From Shimia sp039969785 (lineage in GTDB: Bacteria > Pseudomonadota > Alphaproteobacteria > Rhodobacterales > Rhodobacteraceae): a stretch of 64,000 nt of DNA. The translations under genes and the position numbers were made by a program. Shown one piece after another: positions 15,809-24,056 of this stretch (positions are counted from its first letter, which is position 1; each line of letters starts with the position of its first letter). Location of the stretch: positions 186,001 through 250,000 of the forward strand of contig NZ_JBDVNC010000022.1 of the NCBI RefSeq assembly GCF_039969785.1, written 5' to 3'. The notes beneath the pieces were generated by a model that was not told the DNA's origin, ran no database searches, and saw only the letters and a program-made list of their open reading frames with translations.

Positions 15809-17788
15809 TCAGACCAGATCAGCATCTGTCATGATCTCTACAAGTGCTGGTCCTTTGTATTCCAAAGCTTCGCGGATGGCGGTTTCGATTTCGGATGGGT
15901 CCGTTACCTTGGTTCCTTGTGCGCCGCACAGTCGCGCAAAGGCGGCAAATCCAGGGTTTTGCAGATTGGTTTCCCAAACCGGCCATTCCCCCGAACGCTG
16001 CTCTTTGGAAATTTTACCCAGCTCACCGTTGTGTAACAGGATATGGGTTATATCCATGCCGTATTTTACGGCTGTTGTCAGCTCCATCGGATATTGGCCA
16101 AAGCCACCATCCCCAGAAATCGACACAACCTTGCAGCCTTTCAAGTCTTCTTTGTCCTGTGTGGCCGCCCACGCCCCCATCGCTGCAGGAAGCCCAAAGC
16201 CGATAGATCCGAGATACCCAGACATCAACACGCGCTGACTGCCTTTGGTCTCAAGATAGCGGCCAAAAGAGTAGGTGTTATTGCCAACGTCCACCGCAAA
16301 GATTGTGTTATCAGGCACCAATCGACCAAGCGCTTCGAAAATAGCGAACGAATGAATGCCCTTGGCAAGGTTCTCCTGTAGCCGGGTCTGCTTTTCGCTG
16401 CGCCAGAATCCCCAACGTTCTGCGAGTTCGCTGATCTGATCATCGGCCTCCTGATTTGCCGTGCAACCTTGCCCCAAAGCGTCACAGAATGCCCCGACAT
16501 CCCCCCAAACCGGCAGGGTCACAGGATGGAACTTGCCCAATTGCATACGTTCATGATCCACCTGAATGGTCGGTTTTCCGGGGTTAATACCGGTGTGATT
16601 AGAAAAACTGGTTCCCAGCGCAAGAATGAGATCCGCCTCGTTCATGAACCAACTTGCGATAGGGGTTCCCGACCGCCCCATCACGCCCCCCGCATTGGGA
16701 TGGCTGTCAGGCAGCAGTCCTTTGGCCTTGAACGTCGTCATCACCGGCATGCCCAGCTTCTCGGCCAAAGCCGCGATATCGTCCCGGAACGGATAAGCAC
16801 CATGCCCCACTACGATGATCGGACGCTTTGCGTTTGCAATCATTTCGGCGGCTCTTTCAACCTCGCTGGGCGCTGGCAATACCGGCGCCTGCGTAACCCG
16901 ACCGGTTGGTGAGCCAGATTTCTGGCTGCTGGGAATAGTCTGTACATCATCCGGAAAAATCAGATGCGCTACGTTTTGTTCAACTATCGCGGTCTTGCAT
17001 GCCAGCGTCGCCAGTTCTGCATGGTTAGAACTGCTCAGAACCGGTTGAGAAAATGCAGAAACAGCATCAAAGGCAGACAAAAGATCAATGTCCTGAAACG
17101 CCCCCGGTCCCATCACTTGGGTTTGCACCTGACCCGTCAGCGCCAACACCGGCGCGCGGTCAACTTTGGCGTCCCACAGCCCAGTCAGTAGGTTCGTTGC
17201 ACCCGGACCTGCGATGGTCAGACAAGCGGCGGGGGTGCCTGTCAATTTACCATAAGCCGAAGCGGCGAATGCAGCGGCGCCTTCATGGCGGATGCCATAG
17301 TAGCGCATTTTGCCGTCCGCCACTGATAACCGGATCGCATCCGAAAGCCCCAGATTTGAATGCCCGACCATGCCAAACACAGATTGTACGCCCCAATTGG
17401 CCAGCGTCTCAACCATCACATCGGTCACTGTTGGGTCATGTGGTGGCTCTGGTTCAATCCCGACAAAAATCTCTCCGTCTCGTATATCGACGGGATAGGT
17501 TTGCTGCCCTGTGTCTTCATGCCCACCAGGCGGTTTGCCGGTCAGAGGATCGAAGTCCCATCCATGCCATGGACAACGTATCCAGCATTTTTCATCAATG
17601 CCCTTTTCGATCGACCCCTCGCCCAAGGGCCCCCGCTGATGCGGGCAGTGGTTGTTCATCGCTGCCCATTGACCATCAAAATGCACCAGACAGATCGACG
17701 TGGTGCGCGCTGTGACCGTTTTTACCCGACCTTCTGGAAGATCTTCGACATGTCCAACGCGGATCCAATCTAGGGGTTCATCACTCAT
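15809..17788 (-). CDS. Rieske [2Fe-2S] domain fused to a thiamine-diphosphate enzyme
   Basis: A 659-aa fusion. Residues 1-115 form a Rieske ferredoxin domain with Cys48-x-His50 and Cys72-x2-His75 (CPHQRG, CPWHGWDF). Residues about 120-655 form a complete ThDP enzyme of the acetolactate synthase/pyruvate oxidase superfamily. The cofactor Glu is in GIRHEGAAAF, and the Mg-ThDP motif runs from GDGGFGQYP to the Asn of HNGELG. ThDP enzymes usually carry FAD or no redox centre, so a Rieske cluster suggests oxidative decarboxylation with electrons leaving through the cluster. It is the last gene of the minus-strand arm of the sulfatase module, 266 bp after the FGE gene. The substrate is unknown. Confidence 0.85.
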   Translation of the reverse strand: MSDEPLDWIRVGHVEDLPEGRVKTVTARTTSICLVHFDGQWAAMNNHCPHQRGPLGEGSIEKGIDEKCWIRCPWHGWDFDPLTGKPPGGHEDTGQQTYPVDIRDGEIFVGIEPEPPHDPTVTDVMVETLANWGVQSVFGMVGHSNLGLSDAIRLSVADGKMRYYGIRHEGAAAFAASAYGKLTGTPAACLTIAGPGATNLLTGLWDAKVDRAPVLALTGQVQTQVMGPGAFQDIDLLSAFDAVSAFSQPVLSSSNHAELATLACKTAIVEQNVAHLIFPDDVQTIPSSQKSGSPTGRVTQAPVLPAPSEVERAAEMIANAKRPIIVVGHGAYPFRDDIAALAEKLGMPVMTTFKAKGLLPDSHPNAGGVMGRSGTPIASWFMNEADLILALGTSFSNHTGINPGKPTIQVDHERMQLGKFHPVTLPVWGDVGAFCDALGQGCTANQEADDQISELAERWGFWRSEKQTRLQENLAKGIHSFAIFEALGRLVPDNTIFAVDVGNNTYSFGRYLETKGSQRVLMSGYLGSIGFGLPAAMGAWAATQDKEDLKGCKVVSISGDGGFGQYPMELTTAVKYGMDITHILLHNGELGKISKEQRSGEWPVWETNLQNPGFAAFARLCGAQGTKVTDPSEIETAIREALEYKGPALVEIMTDADLV

Positions 17789-18054
17789 CTGTCTCTCCCG
17801 TTTTAGGCGCCACGCCTTAGTCTTTCGAATAATTGCCGGGGCTGGTCAGAGGCGCCTCTGCTCGCCTGATGAGTGCCCGCGGGACCAACCATCCCCTCTT
17901 ATACTTGGTCAATTCAACAACCGCGCACTGAAACACGCAATCGTGACAACAAGTGCGAACCACTGCCTGCAGCGAACCTGTGGATACCCCAAAGCTAGTC
18001 TAATTGTTCGGGGAAACCGGGCGCTCTTCGGCATGGACGACATTGTCGTTTCCG
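17789..18054. other. Non-coding gap between FGE and Rieske-ThDP genes, with a 14-bp palindrome
   Basis: No credible gene was found in these 266 bases. A perfect palindrome CAGAGGCGCCTCTG lies at 17847-17860, about 60 bp upstream of the Rieske-ThDP start. It could be a regulator site or an mRNA hairpin, and GC-rich palindromes of this size also arise by chance. Confidence 0.4.
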
Positions 18055-18969
18055 TCAGGTCAAATGCGGGCAAAGGGCTAACGATTGCCTACTTTGCGGC
18101 AAGGCGGAACGACGTGATGCGCCCGCGTCAATACATCGAAATCCGACATGGCTTGATGCATAGTTTTCATCATTACCTATGCGCGCAGCGGGCCTGTACC
18201 TGAGGCAATAATTATCAGCACACAGATGCGACCCACCTTTTAAGACACGTAAGACGGGCATTGGATTGTCGTTTTTGGGGGCACAGCAGCTATTCTTCTG
18301 AGTGGTAGGTGTCAAAAACCTATCGCACGTCCACTCCCATACATTGCCAAGCATATTGTGTAAGCCACTTGGCGGTTCTGATCTAGAATGAGCAGGAACA
18401 GTAAAGGGCGCGGTTTGTGAATACTCATTGCGGTATGGAAATTCGCCGTCCCAGATATGCGCTGTAGCCCGGTCAGATTGCGCTAGATTGGCTGCATATT
18501 CCCACTGCGCTTCTGTCGGAAGCGCCTTGCCAGCCCATTGTGCAAATGCCTGCGCGTCGATGTAGGAAATATGTACAACGGGATGCAATTCGCGCCCTGT
18601 CAGTGTGCTATCTGGGCCTTCTGGATGTTTCCAAAAGGCCCCCGGTACAAACCGCCACCATTGACCGGGGTCTGTCAGCTTTACCGGGTGGGACAGCATG
18701 TGAAACACCAGCGACCCTGCAACATAATATTCTGACGGCATGCCGGGTTGCCAACACGGATTTAACGCACGCTCGCTTGTTGTGACGTAGCCGGTGCTAC
18801 TTACAAAATGCGAAAACTCTTGATTGGTAACCACCGCGGGATCAATTTCAAAGTCAGCAACTTCAACCAGCCGCACAGGTTTCTCTTCGGGATAATGCGC
18901 GTCCGAACCCATCAAAAAACGCCCTCCCTTGATCCGAACCATTGGGTTGAGCGTGTTTGGGTCGTACAT
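18055..18969 (-). CDS. Formylglycine-generating enzyme (sulfatase-activating)
   Basis: Oxidises the active-site Cys of sulfatases to formylglycine. The family core is complete: RFLMGS at the start, NVWEWTCD at 209-216, and KGGSHLCADNYCLRYRPAAR at 244-263. The latter holds Cys250 and Cys255, which match the paired catalytic cysteines of oxygen- and copper-dependent FGEs (spacing C-x4-C), ending in GFRC. It has 304 aa with no signal peptide, so it acts in the cytoplasm. It starts 5 bp after the ABC ATPase gene. The obvious client is the CxPxR sulfatase in the divergent arm. The C-terminal 25 residues look like a non-conserved tail. Confidence 0.92.
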   Translation of the reverse strand: MYDPNTLNPMVRIKGGRFLMGSDAHYPEEKPVRLVEVADFEIDPAVVTNQEFSHFVSSTGYVTTSERALNPCWQPGMPSEYYVAGSLVFHMLSHPVKLTDPGQWWRFVPGAFWKHPEGPDSTLTGRELHPVVHISYIDAQAFAQWAGKALPTEAQWEYAANLAQSDRATAHIWDGEFPYRNEYSQTAPFTVPAHSRSEPPSGLHNMLGNVWEWTCDRFLTPTTQKNSCCAPKNDNPMPVLRVLKGGSHLCADNYCLRYRPAARIGNDENYASSHVGFRCIDAGASRRSALPQSRQSLALCPHLT

Positions 18970-18974
18970 TGGAG

Positions 18975-20054
18975 TTAGTTTCCCCCTCGAACAACGCGCG
19001 CTTGGCTTGCGTTGTCAAAAACATGCGCCTTGTCCCTGTCAAACGTCAGCCTGACAACAGTGCCGGGCTGGGCGTTGATATCTGCGGCCTCAACCAGACT
19101 GATCTCGGTTCCATTAAGATCGCAGGTCAGATGCGTTTCACTGCCCATCGGTTCGACGACTCCTACTTTGGAAAGTAGTTCGCCGTCAGGATCTATACGC
19201 AAATGCTCCGGGCGTATCCCAAGTACAATTTCCTGTTCATTTCTCAGAGCAACGCCCGAAGGCAACGACAAAACTGTTTCTCCAAACTGCATCGCGAAAC
19301 CGTGCTGGGTTACCAATGCCGTTCCCGAAATCAAATTCATTTGCGGCGCTCCGATAAAGCCAGCAACAAACAAGTTTTCCGGCGCATTATATAGCTCAAG
19401 CGGTGTGCCAATTTGCTCAATTCGCCCTGCGTTCATGACAACGATTCGGTCTGCCATTGTCATAGCTTCGGTCTGGTCATGTGTGACGTATATGGAAGTG
19501 GTCTTGAGGCGCTGGTGCAACAACTTAACCTCTTTGCGCATGACAGTGCGCAGCTTGGCATCAAGGTTTGAAAGCGGCTCATCAAACAAGAAAACTTCTG
19601 GGTTTCGCACAATTGCGCGACCCATCGCCACTCGTTGTCGTTGACCGCCAGACAGCGCCTTTGGGCGGCGATCCAGATATTCATCGAGACCCAGAATTGC
19701 ACTTGCCTCTGCGACCGCAGAGGCGATTTCTGCCTTCGGCCGCTTTTCAAGCTCAAGCGCAAACGACATATTTTCGCGCACGGTCATATGCGGGTAAAGC
19801 GCGTAAGACTGGAACACCATCGCGATCTGACGGTCTTTGGGCAGACGGTCGTTCACCACATTACCGGCAATGGAAATTTGGCCTGCGCTGGGATCTTCGA
19901 GACCGGCAATCATGCGCAGCAACGTTGATTTACCACAGCCGGACGGGCCAACCAACGCAACGAACTCGCCCTGTGCAATGTCGACGGACACGCCATGGAT
20001 GACATCGACAGCGCCAAAGGATTTCTTAATTTCACTCAAAGATACCGTTGCCAT
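18975..20054 (-). CDS. ABC transporter ATPase, MalK/UgpC type
   Basis: ATP-binding subunit of a CUT1 (carbohydrate uptake) ABC importer. Walker A GPSGCGKST (37-45), signature LSGGQRQRVAMGRA and Walker B VFLFDEPLSNLD are all present, followed by the H-loop (THDQTEAMTMAD). A C-terminal TOBE-type regulatory region runs from about residue 240 (IRPEHLRI). It has 359 aa, as usual for UgpC/MalK. Its binding protein and permeases are in the divergent plus-strand operon starting beyond the IclR gene, so the transporter is split across two divergent units. It is co-transcribed with the FGE gene. Confidence 0.9.
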   Translation of the reverse strand: MATVSLSEIKKSFGAVDVIHGVSVDIAQGEFVALVGPSGCGKSTLLRMIAGLEDPSAGQISIAGNVVNDRLPKDRQIAMVFQSYALYPHMTVRENMSFALELEKRPKAEIASAVAEASAILGLDEYLDRRPKALSGGQRQRVAMGRAIVRNPEVFLFDEPLSNLDAKLRTVMRKEVKLLHQRLKTTSIYVTHDQTEAMTMADRIVVMNAGRIEQIGTPLELYNAPENLFVAGFIGAPQMNLISGTALVTQHGFAMQFGETVLSLPSGVALRNEQEIVLGIRPEHLRIDPDGELLSKVGVVEPMGSETHLTCDLNGTEISLVEAADINAQPGTVVRLTFDRDKAHVFDNASQARVVRGGN

Positions 20055-20110
20055 TAGCGCTCCTCACTGGTGCCAGCTATCCCTACCGACCGGGAATTAA
20101 GCTTGACCTA

Positions 20111-20157
20111 TCTTTCATTATTGGTTTTTATAATTTCAAATGTGAAATTTTGAAAGA
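20111..20157. promoter_or_regulatory. Inverted repeats in the divergent promoter region, candidate IclR operator
   Basis: The 111-bp region between the divergent ABC ATPase and IclR genes is AT-rich. An inverted repeat AATTTCA-AATG-TGAAATT lies at 20132-20149. An outer pair, TCTTTCA (20111-20117) and TGAAAGA (20151-20157), surrounds it. Position and symmetry fit a binding site for the adjacent IclR regulator controlling both arms. This is inference. Confidence 0.55.
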
Positions 20158-20165
20158 AGAATCTG

Positions 20166-20972
20166 ATGGGACCAAGCGACCGTCTTTTGCAAGTGATGGA
20201 ATATCTGATGGCGGCCGGACCCGAGCCGGTAAAACAGGTCGATATCTCTCGTGATCTTGGAATATCGGCGGCGACGGTCAACAGGATCGTGCGCACACTG
20301 GCCAAGCGCGGCTATCTCTTTCACACTAGCGAAAAATACTGCATCCCCAACTTTCGCCTGATCCGAAACGTTCCGATGTCCGAAAGCTATCTGTCGGTGC
20401 TGAGCGATCTGATGAACGACATCACGGCCGAGCACAGTGTTTCGGTTGAAGCCGTTGTTGTAACCGGTTTTGATTTGTTGTGGCACTCACGCACCCAACT
20501 GCCCGATGCCAGCGTCGCCATTCGTGCGGCGCGTGGGTTCCGGCGCAGCCTTTATGAACTTGATGCGATGTCTCGGCTTTATCTGAGCCGTCTGGGTTGG
20601 GACGAAGTCAGCTACAAATACTTCACCGGCGGTTTTTTTAAAACTGGTCTTGAAATGAAGGGCCTCGCGCCAAGTGAGGCGCGCCGGATCATCGAAGACG
20701 TGGCCGAAGCAAATTTCGACATGGATTTTGACGGGAACCACGTTGGTGTTCGTCGGTTCTCAACGATCATCGAGGACGAAGAAGGCAAGTTTTTGCATTT
20801 GCTTAGCATTGCTGAAGCGGCAGTGCCTGTACGGGACAAACAAGAGCACGTCGCTAAGGCGCGACGCGTACTAAGCGAAGCCAGGGCAACTTTGAACGCC
20901 CAAATCAAGGCTGAAGCCGTCGGGGGAGACGGCATCAGCAAGCACTACGCCAACCTAAAATTGGTCAAATAG
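20166..20972 (+). CDS. IclR-family transcriptional regulator
   Basis: A 268-aa regulator. The winged helix-turn-helix covers about residues 5-65 (QVDISRDLGISAATVNRIVR, then LAKRGYLF). An IclR-type ligand-binding domain follows from about 80 to 250. It is divergent from the ABC ATPase/FGE arm and lies 30 bp upstream of the solute-binding protein gene, so it is placed to control both arms of the sulfatase module. The inducer is probably the imported compound or a breakdown product. It starts at ATG 20166 behind a purine-rich AGAAGA. Confidence 0.88.
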   Translation: MGPSDRLLQVMEYLMAAGPEPVKQVDISRDLGISAATVNRIVRTLAKRGYLFHTSEKYCIPNFRLIRNVPMSESYLSVLSDLMNDITAEHSVSVEAVVVTGFDLLWHSRTQLPDASVAIRAARGFRRSLYELDAMSRLYLSRLGWDEVSYKYFTGGFFKTGLEMKGLAPSEARRIIEDVAEANFDMDFDGNHVGVRRFSTIIEDEEGKFLHLLSIAEAAVPVRDKQEHVAKARRVLSEARATLNAQIKAEAVGGDGISKHYANLKLVK

Positions 20973-21002
20973 CCAACTTCAAAGATCCTATGGGAGGACA
21001 TC

Positions 21003-22283
21003 ATGAAGCTCACGAAATCTCACCACACCATACTTGGCGCCCTTATGGCGTGCTCCACAGCGATTCCAACTTCTGCGTTTGCCGAAGAGCTGAATGTCGT
21101 CATGTTCTCAATGCCCTACACACGGGCTTTGGCGGAACTTGAGGCCGATTTTGAAGCAGCGACAGGCCATACGGTCAACATCGATGTTATCGGTCAAGAC
21201 GTCTTTGAGAACCGCATCACTTTATCATTTACTGGTGGCTCAGGCGACATCGACGTTGTACACGCGCCCGTCATTCAGCTGCAACGCTGGGTCACGGCAA
21301 ACTGGCTTCGCCCTGTCACTGCTGAAGTGGCCGCAATGGACACCAAAGATGACATCCTCGCCGGGCCGCTCGATTCATTTGTTGTCAACGGTGAACAGTG
21401 GGGGCTGCCCTTCCTCGCAGGGGTGGGCATGATGGCTTATCGCACCGATATTCTTAAGGCCGCTGGCTATGACGCTCCGCCTGCGACCTGGGGAGAAATG
21501 CTAGAAGTCGCGGCTGCCGTTGATACGCCTGAAACCGCCGCGATTGCGATGCGTGTGGCACCGGGTCAGGGCTTTAACATGTTCGTCTATCCTCAGATCA
21601 TGCGGGCTTATGGCGGCGCATTCTTTGCCGACTATCCAACCGACCTGACGCCGAATATGAATACTGCCGAAGGCCTCGAAGGTCTCAACACATATATGTC
21701 GTTGATGAACGATTACGGTCCCGACGGCATCGGCAACTTTAACTTTGGTGAAGTCACTGCGGCGATGCAAAATGGACAGGTTGCCATGATCATCGACGAA
21801 AGCGGATTGATTGCGCAGACGCTTGATCCCGAAAAGAGCAAAATGGCTGCCGATATCAGCATCGCTGCTGTGCCCTCCGGCCCAGCGGGGCGTTCACCAG
21901 CAATTGCCGTGCACGGATTGGGAATGCCGGCTGACGCGCCACACCCCGAGGCATCGTTTGCCTTTATGGAATGGGCAACAAGTGCGGACGTACAGGCAAA
22001 AATTGCGATCTCTGCCAGCTTCGCTGACTTCACTCGGGCCTCGGTTGCCAGCGATCAAGCGGTTATCGACAATTTCAAATCCATCCACCCGGAATTCCTG
22101 AATATCCGTGTGGCGATGTTGAATGATGCGATCGGACATTACCGTCCGTTAATCCCACAATGGCCTGCCATTGGTGCCGCTGTCGGTGAAAACATCAATG
22201 CGGCCGTAAACGGTATTTTGTCACCACAAGAAGCGCTGGAAGCGGCGGATCAGGAAATTGCTGACATTCTCGCTGACGGATAA
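21003..22283 (+). CDS. Extracellular solute-binding protein, CUT1 type
   Basis: Periplasmic receptor of an ABC importer. A Sec signal peptide (residues 1-27, ending TSAFAEE) precedes a family-1 binding protein fold. Typical segments include NVVMFSMPYTRALAELEADF, GSGDIDVV near 79 and LPFLAGVGMMAYRTDIL near 137. It has 426 aa, and GGAGG precedes the ATG. The two permease genes follow after a stem-loop, and the ATPase is encoded in the divergent arm. The family usually binds sugars or sugar derivatives. With a sulfatase in the operon, a sulfated sugar-like ligand is the favoured guess. Confidence 0.88.
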   Translation: MKLTKSHHTILGALMACSTAIPTSAFAEELNVVMFSMPYTRALAELEADFEAATGHTVNIDVIGQDVFENRITLSFTGGSGDIDVVHAPVIQLQRWVTANWLRPVTAEVAAMDTKDDILAGPLDSFVVNGEQWGLPFLAGVGMMAYRTDILKAAGYDAPPATWGEMLEVAAAVDTPETAAIAMRVAPGQGFNMFVYPQIMRAYGGAFFADYPTDLTPNMNTAEGLEGLNTYMSLMNDYGPDGIGNFNFGEVTAAMQNGQVAMIIDESGLIAQTLDPEKSKMAADISIAAVPSGPAGRSPAIAVHGLGMPADAPHPEASFAFMEWATSADVQAKIAISASFADFTRASVASDQAVIDNFKSIHPEFLNIRVAMLNDAIGHYRPLIPQWPAIGAAVGENINAAVNGILSPQEALEAADQEIADILADG

Positions 22284-22296
22284 CTAACACTCCCTG

Positions 22297-22323
22297 CCGA
22301 AGCCCTGCACTTTGGGGCTTCGG
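22297..22323 (+). other. Intra-operon stem-loop after the binding-protein gene
   Basis: A perfect 9-bp stem (22297-22305 with 22315-22323, arms CCGAAGCCC and GGGCTTCGG) with a 9-nt loop and no T-run. Hairpins in this place often protect the upstream binding-protein mRNA from 3' decay and raise its level above that of the permeases. Confidence 0.7.
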
Positions 22324-22349
22324 ACCCTTGTCTGAGAGAGCCACCAAAG

Positions 22350-23237
22350 ATGCTGCCATCCGCAGGCGTTCAGCCGCAATTCAACCGGGCCTATCGGATG
22401 ATGCTCTTCCCCGCGGTCTTTGCCGTCGGCATTTTTGCAATCATCCCTTTGCTCGGGATGCTGGGGTTATCATTTACTGACTTTCATTTGATCAAACCCT
22501 GGGACCGCGACATCGGATTGCACAATTTTGAACGTCTGATCGGAGACCGCCGCTTTCGCAACTCAATTTCTGTGATGATGATGCTTAGCGTTTTCGGCGT
22601 TGTCGCGCAGGTCACATTAGGATTAGCCATCGCCGTTGGTCTGGAAAAGATCGTGCCACGCTGGCGCTTTGCCCGAGGCATGTTTGTGGTGCCGTTTGTC
22701 GTACCGCACGTGGCCGTGGCCCTGATTTGGCTGAGCCTGTTCACCCCGACGCTCAGCCCAATCAACGCCTTCTTTGATATCTTTGCCATTACCGTTCCTC
22801 CGCTTTTGACGTCGCAATACGGGGCGATTGCAGCCATCGTGATTGCCGATACATGGGCCAGCACGCCGTTTGTGATGTTGCTGATCCTTGCCGCGTTGCA
22901 AGGTATCTCGAGCGATCTGGATGAGGCCGCCTCGATTGACGGGGCCTCAAAGATGCAGATCTTCTGGCGCATCACTTTGCCGCTTCTGAAACCCGCGCTG
23001 TTGATGGTCGCGCTGTTCCGGTTCATAGAAACGCTCAAGCATTTCCCGCTGATCTTTGTAATGACGAACGGCGGGCCGGGGCGCGCAACCCAAGCTACGA
23101 ATTACTATGCCTATATTCAGACGTTCCAATCGTCCAATGTGTCCTACGGCGCGGCGATTGCGGTTTTCCTGTTCCTATTTGCCGGCATCATCAGCTTTTA
23201 CGTCGCCCGTGCAAACGCGAGGTTAACCGATGCCTAA
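22350..23237 (+). CDS. ABC transporter permease, MalF/UgpA type
   Basis: First inner-membrane permease of the CUT1 importer. The 295 residues contain about six TM segments. The EAA loop contacting the ATPase is seen as EAASIDGASKMQIFWRITLP near 194-213. Ala-rich basic residues at the N-terminus (NRAYRMM) precede TM1. Its 3' end overlaps the next permease by 8 bp (23230-23237), showing coupled translation. It works with the second permease, the binding protein at 21003 and the ATPase at 18975. Confidence 0.9.
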   Translation: MLPSAGVQPQFNRAYRMMLFPAVFAVGIFAIIPLLGMLGLSFTDFHLIKPWDRDIGLHNFERLIGDRRFRNSISVMMMLSVFGVVAQVTLGLAIAVGLEKIVPRWRFARGMFVVPFVVPHVAVALIWLSLFTPTLSPINAFFDIFAITVPPLLTSQYGAIAAIVIADTWASTPFVMLLILAALQGISSDLDEAASIDGASKMQIFWRITLPLLKPALLMVALFRFIETLKHFPLIFVMTNGGPGRATQATNYYAYIQTFQSSNVSYGAAIAVFLFLFAGIISFYVARANARLTDA

Positions 23238-24054
23238 ACGTGACATGAGCTTTAAGAAAATCGCGGGCGTCACAATGATGCTCGCCTGTCTGGCGTTCAC
23301 ATTCCTGCCGATCATATGGTCATTCATATTGTCGTTTCGCCCGACCACACACCTGTTTGAACCAATTTGGCAATCGCCCACACAGCTGACTTGGGACAAC
23401 TTTCAAACCCTCGCCCGTTCGGACTTTCCGTTTGCGCTGTTTAACAGCGTAGTGACGGCCGGCGGCTCGACCATCCTTGCCATGATTATTGGCGTGCCTG
23501 CCGGATTTGCATTGGCCAAGGGACGTTCGCAACGAAAATTCATCGCTTCTTGGGCACTGCTTCTTTTGCGCATGGCACCGCCGGTGGGTTTTGTCATTCC
23601 GCTATTCCTGATCTACCTGAACATTGGTCTGCTCGATACGTGGATCGGCCTGATCGCGGCCTATATGGTCCTAACCTTGCCAATGGTGGTTTGGTCGTCC
23701 TGGACGTCTCTGTCACAAATTCCGGACGAATTGATCGAAGCCTCGCTTCTTGATGGCGCCTCCTTGTTTCAAACCTTGGTCAAAGTTGTGCTTCCTGCCG
23801 CGCGACCCGGCATTGTCGCCACCGCTGTGCTGGCATTTCTAATCGCTTGGAATGACTTTTTCTTTGCACTGGTCATCACCCGTTCCGACACAGTGACCGC
23901 ACCTGTCGCCATTATGAATTTCGTTTCTTATGCCAGTGTCGATTGGGGCAGCATCGCCTTGGCCAGCATCGTTTTGACCTTGCCGACCGTGCCAGTCATT
24001 ATCTTTGCGAATAAATATATCGTCCAATCAATGGGCGGGGCAGTGAAAGGCTAG
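23230..24054 (+). CDS. ABC transporter permease, MalG/UgpE type
   Basis: Second permease of the CUT1 importer, 274 aa with six TM segments. The EAA loop is EASLLDGASLFQTLVKVVLP near 177-196, and the C-terminal segment ends FANKYIVQSMGGAVKG, a common ending in MalG/UgpE proteins. It overlaps the upstream permease by 8 bp and ends 2 bp before the sulfatase ATG, so transport and desulfation are translated from one message. Confidence 0.9.
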   Translation: MPKRDMSFKKIAGVTMMLACLAFTFLPIIWSFILSFRPTTHLFEPIWQSPTQLTWDNFQTLARSDFPFALFNSVVTAGGSTILAMIIGVPAGFALAKGRSQRKFIASWALLLLRMAPPVGFVIPLFLIYLNIGLLDTWIGLIAAYMVLTLPMVVWSSWTSLSQIPDELIEASLLDGASLFQTLVKVVLPAARPGIVATAVLAFLIAWNDFFFALVITRSDTVTAPVAIMNFVSYASVDWGSIALASIVLTLPTVPVIIFANKYIVQSMGGAVKG

Positions 24055-24056
24055 TA

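Noticed and set aside
17053..17715. 220-aa plus-strand frame
   Set aside because: Mirror of the N-terminal part of the Rieske-ThDP gene, rich in Pro, His and Arg, with no motif.
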